DNA of 64,000 nt from Acetivibrio sp964564015 (lineage in GTDB: Bacteria; Bacillota; Clostridia; Acetivibrionales; Acetivibrionaceae): NCBI GenBank assembly GCA_964564015.1, contig CAZLZR010000020.1:8204-72203 (forward strand), in the 5' to 3' direction. Positions 8,739-17,362 of this stretch are shown here, in pieces (the stretch's first letter is position 1; each line of letters starts with the position of its first letter). The position numbers and the translations under genes are program-made. The notes beneath the pieces are model-generated. The model had not been told where the DNA came from and searched no databases. It was given only the letters and a program-made list of their open reading frames with translations.

Positions 8739-8894
8739 CAACACTAAAGTTAAACCTATATTGCACCTAAACATTACCTAATTTAGATGAAATTGATTTA
8801 GCTGATGTAAAATTTTACCATAAAAATATAGATGAGAATAATAATTTATCTTTTTTGTTAATTTATCTCTGATATCGGGGGAGACGTGGTAAAT

Positions 8895-10442
8895 TTGAAA
8901 AAAATAATAATACGTTTGTCTACTACCGTTTTTGTGTTGCAATTGTTTATGGGATTATTCCCGAATATTGCATTTGGTAAAGACATCAAAATTATAACTG
9001 ACAAAATAGAGCCATTCACACTTCCAACGGAAATAATAGACAATGTTGCCTATGTCCCTGTACGCCCATTATTAGAGGCTCTTGGTTGGAAGCTTGTATG
9101 GAATCCTGTTGATTTGACCATAACATGTTCGTCAGGAAAAGATGAAAATATTTTCAGAATTAATAGTACAAATGCCTACATAAACAACGAACTAATAATT
9201 CTTGACGACCCACCGGTTATTATTAACGGAACAACTTACATACCAAGCAAAGTAGCAGTCAATCAGTTTGGAACAAGAATTCGCTGGAATAAAGAAGACA
9301 ATTTGATCATAGTGTCAAATAATATCGTCTGTGATATCGCCATAAATGGTAATGGAAATATTGTTGTAGCAGGAAACGGTATCCTTGTAAACATTATTGA
9401 ACCCTATGGAATTGACACCCTATATGACATGTTAGATTATGCGGACGGTCTTCTTGCATGCAACCTTTATGTTGATGCAATTGCAAAATACAAAGAAATC
9501 CTCAAAGATCTGTCTGAAGAAGAAAATCCTGATATTTATGCCCAAATAATGAACAATATTGGAAATGCGTACACTCTTTATGCTGAGAACAGAGATACTC
9601 TCAAAAATATCCTTTCTGCTATAGATTCGTATGAAAAAGCTCTAAAATATTATTTATCAAAGCTAAAAGATGATAAAACCAATATTGCCCGAAACAATCT
9701 TGGGAATGCCTATCAACTTTTATGGATGGTCACTGGAAATCGTAAAGACCTACAAACATCTATAAGATATTATCAAATAGCAGCAAGCAATAGCTGGCCT
9801 GAAACTCATCTGTTGGAATATGCATCATTACAATTTAATTTAGGCTCTGCGTACGCACAGTCAGGGCAAGAGGAATTGTCCATAGTGAGCTTTTGTAATG
9901 CTGAAGTAATATATAAAGACTATCTGAAAATTCACAGCCTCAATGATACTCCTTTACAATGGGCTGCTATACATCAAAAATTAGGAGATATATACAGAAT
10001 TTTATGTTCCATATCCCCGACAAAAGAAAATTACTTAAACTCCATTGATGCCTACAAAAAGTGTCTGGATGTATGGTCAGTAGAAAGTTATCCCAGGGAA
10101 TATGCAAGAGTTCAAAAGTGTCTTGGTGAAATTGAGCAGATAGCTTTCCTTACTGAAAACTCAGGTATAAAGATAGAGGATATAATTTCAAGGTTTACGG
10201 AAAGTTTGTCAGTTTATACACTGGAAAGACATCCTGTCGATTATGCAAAAACTAATTATGCACTTGGAAATGCTTACGCACACATGTCATGCAATAAAAA
10301 ACAGTTAAAATATTTTTTTAAGGCATTAGACTCATATAACGAAGCACTGAAAGTCTTTACCAAAGAGGAGTACCCTGCCTATTACCGCAAGCTTATAATT
10401 CTGTTATTTATGTTAAAGAGCTTTACTAAATACATACTATAA
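8895..10442 (+). CDS. Secreted copper-amine-oxidase-N domain + TPR protein (short)
   Basis: The product is about 515 residues and starts with a signal peptide (KKIIIRLSTTVFVLQLFMGL...). A copper amine oxidase N-terminal (stalk) domain follows, about 30-130, with the usual VAYVPVRPLLEALGWKLVWN and TTYIPSKVAVNQFGTRIRWN halves. Next comes the motif IAINGNGNIVVAGNGILVN, then TPR-like helical repeats to the C-terminus, with units resembling those in the next gene (YARVQKCLGEI, DYAKTNYALGNAYAHMS). The stalk domain in clostridia is a cell-surface or extracytoplasmic module and is not enzymatic. I use the TTG at 8895 (11 nt from GGGGGAG); the GTG at 8886 is only 2 nt from it. Function unknown. Confidence 0.75.
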   Translation: MKKIIIRLSTTVFVLQLFMGLFPNIAFGKDIKIITDKIEPFTLPTEIIDNVAYVPVRPLLEALGWKLVWNPVDLTITCSSGKDENIFRINSTNAYINNELIILDDPPVIINGTTYIPSKVAVNQFGTRIRWNKEDNLIIVSNNIVCDIAINGNGNIVVAGNGILVNIIEPYGIDTLYDMLDYADGLLACNLYVDAIAKYKEILKDLSEEENPDIYAQIMNNIGNAYTLYAENRDTLKNILSAIDSYEKALKYYLSKLKDDKTNIARNNLGNAYQLLWMVTGNRKDLQTSIRYYQIAASNSWPETHLLEYASLQFNLGSAYAQSGQEELSIVSFCNAEVIYKDYLKIHSLNDTPLQWAAIHQKLGDIYRILCSISPTKENYLNSIDAYKKCLDVWSVESYPREYARVQKCLGEIEQIAFLTENSGIKIEDIISRFTESLSVYTLERHPVDYAKTNYALGNAYAHMSCNKKQLKYFFKALDSYNEALKVFTKEEYPAYYRKLIILLFMLKSFTKYIL

Positions 10443-10497
10443 ATTTCATACCGCAGCGGAAGCTGCAAGCAAAACAGTATAAGGGGAGATAAATGTC

Positions 10498-13290
10498 ATG
10501 AAAAAATTTATAATTTTGAACATCGTATTATTGGCAGTTTCACTCTGTTCAATAACAACTTGGGCTGATAAAGGAATAACCAACGTAAGTATAAACGGTT
10601 ATCCCATCAGTTTTAACCCTACTCCGAGACAGATTGACAATAAATTTTACATACCTGCCAGAGAACTGTCAATTTTTCTCGGATTCCAGGTAAATTGGGA
10701 TAACCTGTCGAAAACTGCTACTTTTACAAAAGGTACCAAAGAAATTTCTTGCAGAGCAGACAGTAAAAATATGTATGTAAATAAGAGTACAATTAATCTT
10801 GAAAGTCCAGCTATCATTATACAAGACAGACTATTTATACCTGAGGATGCTGTAGATATAGCCTTTGATATTAAGTCTAGTTGGGCTGACAAAGAAAATA
10901 CTCTTTACCTTATTGCCGATACCAGTATAAATATTTCTTTTAACGGAGATGGAAATACTGTCGTCATAGGAGAAGCAAATATTGTATGTATAACGGAAAG
11001 ATATGGACTCGATGAAATCAATGACAAAATTTGTGATGCAAGCAAGTTATCTGAAGCCAACAATTTCATCGGCGCTATTAACAGCTTTGAGAGAATTCTC
11101 GAAAGCATCTCAAGTGTGAAAAACCCCAAGGAATATGCCACGGTAAAAGTTAACCTTGGGAACATATATTCCAGAATGTCCAATATGCTTAATAAGGAGG
11201 AAAACCTCACAAAAGCACTGAAAGCTTATGAAGATGCCCTAAAAGTATGTTCACCTGACAAGTACGAGATTATTTATGCTTCAGCACAGAAAGGGTTGGC
11301 TTATGCCTACGTAAAAATATCAGAGATAAGAGATATTGAAAAAAATATATCCAAAGCCTTTTCAGCCTATGATAGTGCCTTAAAAATCTATTCAATTGAT
11401 AAAACTCCATTGGAATACGCTGATATTCAAAAAAATCTTGGTGAAGCTTGCCTATCTCTTTCCAGTGTTGATTACTCGCAGTCCCAACTGGATAAAGGCC
11501 TAAAGTCTTGCAATGAAGCACTGAAGATTTATACCAAAAATGAGCATCCTGATAAATACGCATCAGTTCAAAATACTATAGGATGTATTTATACATCCTT
11601 GGGTATTATATCCGATGCAAAAAGTAACATATTAAAAGGCCTTGCTTCTTTCAACGAAGCTCTTAATGCCACTAACTCAATGAAAAATCCTTATAATTAT
11701 AATATTATCCAGCTTAATCTGGGCATATGCTACGAAAAGTTATCCTCAGTTTCAGACCGTGAAAAGAACCTTCTAAAATCCATTCAATTACATAACGATT
11801 CTTTGGATTTTTTCCATTATACAAAGTATCCATATCACTATGCTGCAGTTAATTCCTTCCTTTGCACCTCCTACAGAAAGTTAGCAATGCTAAAGAATGC
11901 TGCTGATAATATCGCAAAATCAATCGGATACTGTCAGGATGCTTTAAAGGTCTATAGTATTGAAAATCTTCCACTTGATTATGCAAGTACTCAATTGAAA
12001 TTAGGTCTCAACTATTGCGATTTATCAGATATTAAAGATAAGGGTGAAAACCTTCAAAAAGCCATTACTGCTTATGAAAATGTATTAAAAGTGTATACTT
12101 CAGATAAGTATCCATTAAATAATGCCGAAGTAAAGCACTATTTAGCAATATGTTACAGAAAAATGGCAGGTATCAGAAATTCGGAAGAAAATCTCCTAAA
12201 GGCCATCGAAATGTATTCAGACACATTAAAAGTGTACACATTTGAGAGCTATCCTTTAAAATTTAGTGAAATTAATGTCAGTCTTGGTCTTTCATATGAG
12301 AAACTTTTCCGAAACAGGGTTTATGAGGGGGACCTCCAAAAGTCTATTTATCATTATAATGAGGCATTAAAAGTCAGTACTTATGAGGAGCAACCCTATA
12401 GTTATGCACTTATTCAAAACAATCTTGGATTGGTTTATATGGATCTTGGAAATATCGCCTATGATGAAAATGCCCTCGAAATGGCCTTCCAATCTTTCGA
12501 ACAAGCTCTTAGAGTATATACTTTGGAGGAATTCCCTTCAATGTATGCCATGGTACATTTTAACTTAGGTTCTACCTACTATACATTGGCAGAAATAAAA
12601 GCTGATAACAAAGAGTACTTATCAAAGTCAGTAAACTCCTATAAAGGGACTTTACAAGTTTACACTCTTGAGGATTATCCTTTAGACTATGCATATTCTC
12701 AATATGCATTAGGCGAACTCTATCTTTATATGTCAAATTTCGAAAATAGGGAGGAATCCTTGCTATTGGCTCTTAAATCCTGTGAAGAAGCGTTAAAGAT
12801 TTATAACCTGTCGGAATATCCTTATGATTTCGCAAAGGTTCTGATAACTAAAGGAAATTGTCTCGCCAACCTGGCTGAGATAAAAAGTAACAAAGATATG
12901 TTTAGAGAATCTGAAAAAGTGTTTATAGAAGCTTTAACTGTTCTGACTGCAGAAGACTATCCCTTAGATTTTGCGACAACCCAGGCTAGTTTAGGACTTA
13001 TGTTTTATAGGCTGTCCTTGATATCTGACAAAGAAAGTAACCTGTTGAAATCTATATCAGCATTTCAGAAAGCTGTGGAGATAGGGTTAGAAACCAAATT
13101 TCCTTCCCAATATGCGGAAGTTCAATACAATATTGGGGTTTCATATATGGAATTATTTAAGATAAATAACACAGATAAAAACCGTGAAAAAGCATTAGAA
13201 AGCTTTAATACAGCACTAAAGACCGGATTGACACCTGCACATAATGAACTAGCCACGGAATATATTGATAGCCTTAAAAATAAGGAATGA
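10498..13290 (+). CDS. Secreted copper-amine-oxidase-N domain + long TPR-like repeat protein
   Basis: 930 residues, paralogous to the preceding gene and 56 bp downstream. A signal peptide (1-24) is followed by a copper amine oxidase N-terminal domain (KFYIPARELSIFLGFQVNWD, then RLFIPEDAVDIAFDIKSSW) and the shared motif ISFNGDGNTVVIGEANIVC (about residues 142-160). About fifteen tandem TPR-like units then run to the C-terminus. Each full unit is 47 residues with the pattern ALKVYT-x3-YPLDYA-x2-Q-x-NLG-x2-Y-x2-L, then NL-x-KAI-x2-Y. The even 47-residue period, longer than the classical 34, points to expansion by tandem duplication and to an extended solenoid for protein binding outside the membrane. 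Ribosome binding site GGGGAG, 9 nt before the ATG. Confidence 0.8.
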   Translation: MKKFIILNIVLLAVSLCSITTWADKGITNVSINGYPISFNPTPRQIDNKFYIPARELSIFLGFQVNWDNLSKTATFTKGTKEISCRADSKNMYVNKSTINLESPAIIIQDRLFIPEDAVDIAFDIKSSWADKENTLYLIADTSINISFNGDGNTVVIGEANIVCITERYGLDEINDKICDASKLSEANNFIGAINSFERILESISSVKNPKEYATVKVNLGNIYSRMSNMLNKEENLTKALKAYEDALKVCSPDKYEIIYASAQKGLAYAYVKISEIRDIEKNISKAFSAYDSALKIYSIDKTPLEYADIQKNLGEACLSLSSVDYSQSQLDKGLKSCNEALKIYTKNEHPDKYASVQNTIGCIYTSLGIISDAKSNILKGLASFNEALNATNSMKNPYNYNIIQLNLGICYEKLSSVSDREKNLLKSIQLHNDSLDFFHYTKYPYHYAAVNSFLCTSYRKLAMLKNAADNIAKSIGYCQDALKVYSIENLPLDYASTQLKLGLNYCDLSDIKDKGENLQKAITAYENVLKVYTSDKYPLNNAEVKHYLAICYRKMAGIRNSEENLLKAIEMYSDTLKVYTFESYPLKFSEINVSLGLSYEKLFRNRVYEGDLQKSIYHYNEALKVSTYEEQPYSYALIQNNLGLVYMDLGNIAYDENALEMAFQSFEQALRVYTLEEFPSMYAMVHFNLGSTYYTLAEIKADNKEYLSKSVNSYKGTLQVYTLEDYPLDYAYSQYALGELYLYMSNFENREESLLLALKSCEEALKIYNLSEYPYDFAKVLITKGNCLANLAEIKSNKDMFRESEKVFIEALTVLTAEDYPLDFATTQASLGLMFYRLSLISDKESNLLKSISAFQKAVEIGLETKFPSQYAEVQYNIGVSYMELFKINNTDKNREKALESFNTALKTGLTPAHNELATEYIDSLKNKE

Positions 13291-13338
13291 ATAGTGATTT
13301 ATACGTTTGGTAAGAAATAACGAAAAAACAACTAATTA

Positions 13339-13467
13339 CTCAACCTTCCCACAGTATTTATGAGCTCTTTGCTGCTAAAGCAGCATTGCTCACTACGGTT
13401 AAAAAGTACACTTTTTGACCGTAGTGAGCAACCAGAGCCTCAAAATACTATAAGTGGGAAAGTTGAG
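13339..13467. repeat. Palindromic ~130-bp repeat element, copy 1
   Basis: The ends are inverted (CTCAACCTTCCCAC ... GTGGGAAAGTTGAG) and the interior is also self-complementary (TTGCTCACTACGGTTAAAAA / TTTTTGACCGTAGTGAGCAA), so the whole element can fold into one long imperfect hairpin. Its reverse complement closely matches copy 2 at 33311-33442. It sits between the convergent 3' ends of the long TPR gene and the last operon gene, 3 bp from the latter's stop, where it could serve as a bidirectional terminator. It encodes no protein and looks like a MITE-like or REP-like element. Confidence 0.75.
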
Positions 13468-13470
13468 TTA

Positions 13471-16400
13471 TTATTTATTCTTCTGTAAGCATACTTTAGC
13501 CGAAAGTAAGTCTACAATTCTGTTAAGCACCAAATGTTCCTCACTCTTTATCAATACTATATCATCTATAAAATTCTCCATTACAGGCTTAATATATCCA
13601 TAAGGCAGTGTCTGCATCGGATTAACATGTTCCGTACTATCTGCTTCACAGTCCAATTCAAAAGCCCTAAGTCGGATTGCATTTGCTCTGGATACTATCA
13701 GTGAGTATTCATTTATCAATGCTTCAAGCCCTTCATGGCCGTCGCATATTTTGGAGATATAATTAAGCCTGTCGATTATTCCCTTTTTGTGCTCATATAG
13801 CAGGTGAAAACAGTTATAGTAGACAGTAAAGTTCCAATTGAGCACATTTTTTATGTGCTGCACCAAGGCATCGTGATAATTAATACCAAACCTGACGGTA
13901 TCGCACTTTCCCAAGTCTTCGACAGGTGTAAAATCATACACAATTTCACTATTGGCATCTGAACAGTTAAGATATTCTGCCAGTTGTTCCACAAAATACT
14001 CAGGGCTATAGCTATACTCTTGCTTTTTTTCTTTTGGTCTCAGTGTTTGTATTGCTCGTTCATTAACCCATGTTATATATTCATTGCAATTTTCTTTTCC
14101 CTTCTCATAGGCCTCCGCAAAATCGCTGTAATCAAACTCAATATCCGTAAATATACGTTCGCTGTCAAAACCCACTGCCATAACCTTTTCTTGCAGATTG
14201 TCATAACCATAAACAAGCTGCTGGTGTACAAAGTGCTCCTTCTGGTATCTGTTTTTCTGGGGCAGATAGTACTCATCAACATTAATGATGATATAGTGTC
14301 CTGAGTTTACTTTATCAATAATGAATTTGATAATATCTTTGACATCTTCCAGTTCTTTATATCCATAACAAATCTCATCAAAAATTTCAGAGTAGAAGTT
14401 CATTTTTTCAAGATACTCCAGCCTTAATATACCGTATGTATGAGTAGTTGAGAAAACCTGTATAAAATGCCTGTAAAACCAAGGGTAGTTTCTATCATCG
14501 CTTAAAACAGCACATAGTGGCAATGACCTATGAAGGTATGTTGTGACGTCAGTTTGCAGATTTATTGGCAATATCCTTATATCCCGGCATTTACTTCCGC
14601 ATTTCTTTTCTGGATTGACTTCTAAAAGCTTAAAAAAATCAGTTTTACCTATTGCTTCATCTTTAAGCCTCTTTTCCGGGATTCGGATATTTTTAACGCT
14701 TTCAGCTATTCTTGAAATTGTCCTGAACTTAAATATATCGCTAACTTTTATGTTTATGCCCCATTTTGCTACCTCTGCTGTTATTTTTATAGCTTTTATG
14801 GAGTCTCCGCCCATCTCAAGAAATCTGCCTGTTGTACTTACTTTATCAATCCCAAGAACCTGCTGCCACACTTCAGCCAGCTTCCTTTCAGTATCATTGG
14901 CAGGAGCACAGAAATCATTATCTTCATTCATTCGCCTGTCCGGCTCCGGCAAAGCTTTTCTGTTTACCTTTCCGTTTATCGTAAGAGGGAGATTATCCAT
15001 TTGTAGAAAATAAGAAGGTATCATATAATCCGGCAAGGTTTGGGCCAAATGTTCCATTAGCTGTACTGGTGCAAGTTTTTTGTCGCTTGAGAAATAAGCG
15101 CACAAGTATTTAGTTCCGTCTTCCGCTATCCTGTCTATTACCACAGCATCCTTTACCGCTTCATACGTCATAAGCTGATTTTCAATTTCTTCGAGTTCTA
15201 TTCGAAAACCTCTTATTTTCACCTGATGATCAGCTCTTCCCAAAAACTCTATACTCCCATCAGGAAGCCATCTTGCAAGATCACCGGTTCTGTACATAAC
15301 ATCCGATGGAAAACCAGGGTTTAAATACGATAATTCTTTTGCGAACGGGTTTGGCACAAACTTCTCTTTTGTTAACTCCGGATTGTTCAAATACCCCCTT
15401 GCCAACCCCTGACCCAGAATACACAGTTCTCCGGGAACTCCTATCGGCTGTAAACGGTTATTTTTCCCCAGCACTAATACCTGAGTATTTGAAAGTGGCT
15501 TTCCTATCGGTATCGTCGCAGCATTTAAATCAATTTTATCTACAAAATGATATGTTGCATAAACTGTACTCTCGGTTGGACCATAGACATGAATTATCCT
15601 GCCTGGACCCATGTAATCTAAAGCTTTTCTCACATGTGGAACTGATACTCTTTCTCCACCAAACAATACTTTTCTTATATTCTTGAAGCAGCCTATATTT
15701 ATATCCACCAAGGTATTAAATAATGCAGTCGTTAGAAAGAATACCGTTATCCCCTCATTTTTTATAAGCTTTGAAAGAGAAGGCATATCAAGAATGGTTT
15801 CCTTGTTTACAAGAACCAGTTTCGCACCGTTCAGCAAAGCCCCGTAAATATCAAATACCGAGCCATCGAAAGCAAAGTTTGAAAGCTGAAGCAAGGTATC
15901 CTTGCTGCTAATATCAATATAGTTAGTATTCTTTACCACTCTGCTGATATTGTAATGAGTAATAAGATTACCTTTTGGCTTTCCCGTTGATCCCGATGTA
16001 TACATTACGTAGGCAAGGTCTGAAGACTTATTATGTATCGGGAGGTTTGAACCGTCACCATTGTATATCAGTTCATCTTTAATATTGATCACTTGAAGGT
16101 CCAAACTCTTCCAGTTTTCAAAAAGCTTCTCGTCTGTCAACAATAAGGCAGCTTTACTATCCCCAAGCATATGTCGTATCCTGTCCGTCGGGTGTCCGGG
16201 ATCTATCGGCAAGTATGCTCCACCAGCCTTTAATATGCCCATTATACCTATAAGCATTTCCATGGAACGTTCCATCATAATCCCAATTACCGGATTTGTT
16301 TCAATGCCACCTATCTTTGACCTCAATAACCTTGCAAGCTGGTTTGACCTTGTATTGAGCTCCCTATAGGTCATAGCTTTATTGCCAAATATCATGGCAG

Positions 16401-17247
16401 TATTTTCAGGAACTTTTTCCGCCTGTTCCTCAAACAACTCGCATATCGTTTTGTCCCCTGGGAACTGTGTGTTTGTTTTATTAAAGTCCGTCAGGATAAG
16501 TTCTCTTTCCTCCTTCGTAATCAGCTCGATATCAGCAATTTTTATATTCATGTCATTTAGAACCTGACTCAATACATGGAAATACCTCTTGGATAATCTC
16601 TGTATTGTGTCCCCACTGTATACTTTTGAGTTATAGGCAATGTTCCCTGAAAGTTCTTTTCCTTTTCTTCTGAATGAAACAAAAACAGACTGTACAGCTT
16701 CCTCCTCACTGCAAAGTTTTTTTTCATGAATGTTCTCAAATATTAAAACTGTATTGGCAAATGAGTTCTTATTATCTGCTATGCCAAGTATCTCAATTAT
16801 ATCGGCAATGGGATAATATTGGTTTTCATATGCATCAGTTACTGTCTTTGCAACCCTGTTGATCAGTTCTCCAAAAGAAATTTTGTCTTCAACAGAGTCT
16901 CTTACAGGGATAACACGGTTAGTTTTACAATCCACACCAAACACAGGTGATGCAACAGTTATATCCTCCTGTCCTGTATACTTAAAAAGCAAAACTTTAT
17001 ATACTGATAACAGTAAAATGTATAATGCTAGTTCACTATCTCCGGCAACTTCCAAGAGTTTATCCTTAATGCTTCTGTCAAAGCTTATTTTACATTCAGC
17101 TTTTTCATATTCCTGTGGCCTTATAAAATCAAAAGGAAGGCTTGTACCGCAAAATTGGGCGGATAGTTTTTCAAGCCAGTATTTTTTTGCATCTTCAGGT
17201 CCTTTTTTCGATAAAACAATATTACTCTTTGCTTTTATACTCATCAT
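13471..17247 (-). CDS. NRPS: partial C domain, A (Ile-like code), PCP, BtrH-like domain
   Basis: 1258 residues, last gene of the operon. Residues ~1-240 match only the C-terminal lobe of a condensation domain; there is no HHxxxDG, so this part cannot catalyse peptide bond formation. The adenylation domain (~255-770) has YTSGSTGKPKG, FDGSVFD, HVYGPTEST and a binding pocket I read as DGFFLGVVYK, which from memory matches a published isoleucine signature. The PCP (~780-860) carries its phosphopantetheine Ser in EMGGDSIKAIK. The C-terminal ~360 residues are BtrH-like, with the His-centred block EHFVHQQLVYGYDN. In butirosin synthesis BtrH moves an acyl chain from a carrier protein onto an amine. 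By analogy the last domain may hand Ile to a sugar or aryl amine (inference). Confidence 0.85.
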   Translation of the reverse strand: MMSIKAKSNIVLSKKGPEDAKKYWLEKLSAQFCGTSLPFDFIRPQEYEKAECKISFDRSIKDKLLEVAGDSELALYILLLSVYKVLLFKYTGQEDITVASPVFGVDCKTNRVIPVRDSVEDKISFGELINRVAKTVTDAYENQYYPIADIIEILGIADNKNSFANTVLIFENIHEKKLCSEEEAVQSVFVSFRRKGKELSGNIAYNSKVYSGDTIQRLSKRYFHVLSQVLNDMNIKIADIELITKEERELILTDFNKTNTQFPGDKTICELFEEQAEKVPENTAMIFGNKAMTYRELNTRSNQLARLLRSKIGGIETNPVIGIMMERSMEMLIGIMGILKAGGAYLPIDPGHPTDRIRHMLGDSKAALLLTDEKLFENWKSLDLQVINIKDELIYNGDGSNLPIHNKSSDLAYVMYTSGSTGKPKGNLITHYNISRVVKNTNYIDISSKDTLLQLSNFAFDGSVFDIYGALLNGAKLVLVNKETILDMPSLSKLIKNEGITVFFLTTALFNTLVDINIGCFKNIRKVLFGGERVSVPHVRKALDYMGPGRIIHVYGPTESTVYATYHFVDKIDLNAATIPIGKPLSNTQVLVLGKNNRLQPIGVPGELCILGQGLARGYLNNPELTKEKFVPNPFAKELSYLNPGFPSDVMYRTGDLARWLPDGSIEFLGRADHQVKIRGFRIELEEIENQLMTYEAVKDAVVIDRIAEDGTKYLCAYFSSDKKLAPVQLMEHLAQTLPDYMIPSYFLQMDNLPLTINGKVNRKALPEPDRRMNEDNDFCAPANDTERKLAEVWQQVLGIDKVSTTGRFLEMGGDSIKAIKITAEVAKWGINIKVSDIFKFRTISRIAESVKNIRIPEKRLKDEAIGKTDFFKLLEVNPEKKCGSKCRDIRILPINLQTDVTTYLHRSLPLCAVLSDDRNYPWFYRHFIQVFSTTHTYGILRLEYLEKMNFYSEIFDEICYGYKELEDVKDIIKFIIDKVNSGHYIIINVDEYYLPQKNRYQKEHFVHQQLVYGYDNLQEKVMAVGFDSERIFTDIEFDYSDFAEAYEKGKENCNEYITWVNERAIQTLRPKEKKQEYSYSPEYFVEQLAEYLNCSDANSEIVYDFTPVEDLGKCDTVRFGINYHDALVQHIKNVLNWNFTVYYNCFHLLYEHKKGIIDRLNYISKICDGHEGLEALINEYSLIVSRANAIRLRAFELDCEADSTEHVNPMQTLPYGYIKPVMENFIDDIVLIKSEEHLVLNRIVDLLSAKVCLQKNK

Positions 17248-17362
17248 TTCACATCCCGTTTAAAATTTAAACCTGCCGCATCTTAAGGCATGAAATATTA
17301 CTTCAACTTTCTTATTCGGCTATTGGGTTTCAAATAAGCCTTAAGTAAAATAGTAGTGGAAG

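Noticed and set aside
14543..15013. 156-residue antisense frame inside the Ile NRPS
   Set aside because: Opposite the PCP and late A domain; low-complexity composition and no ribosome binding site.
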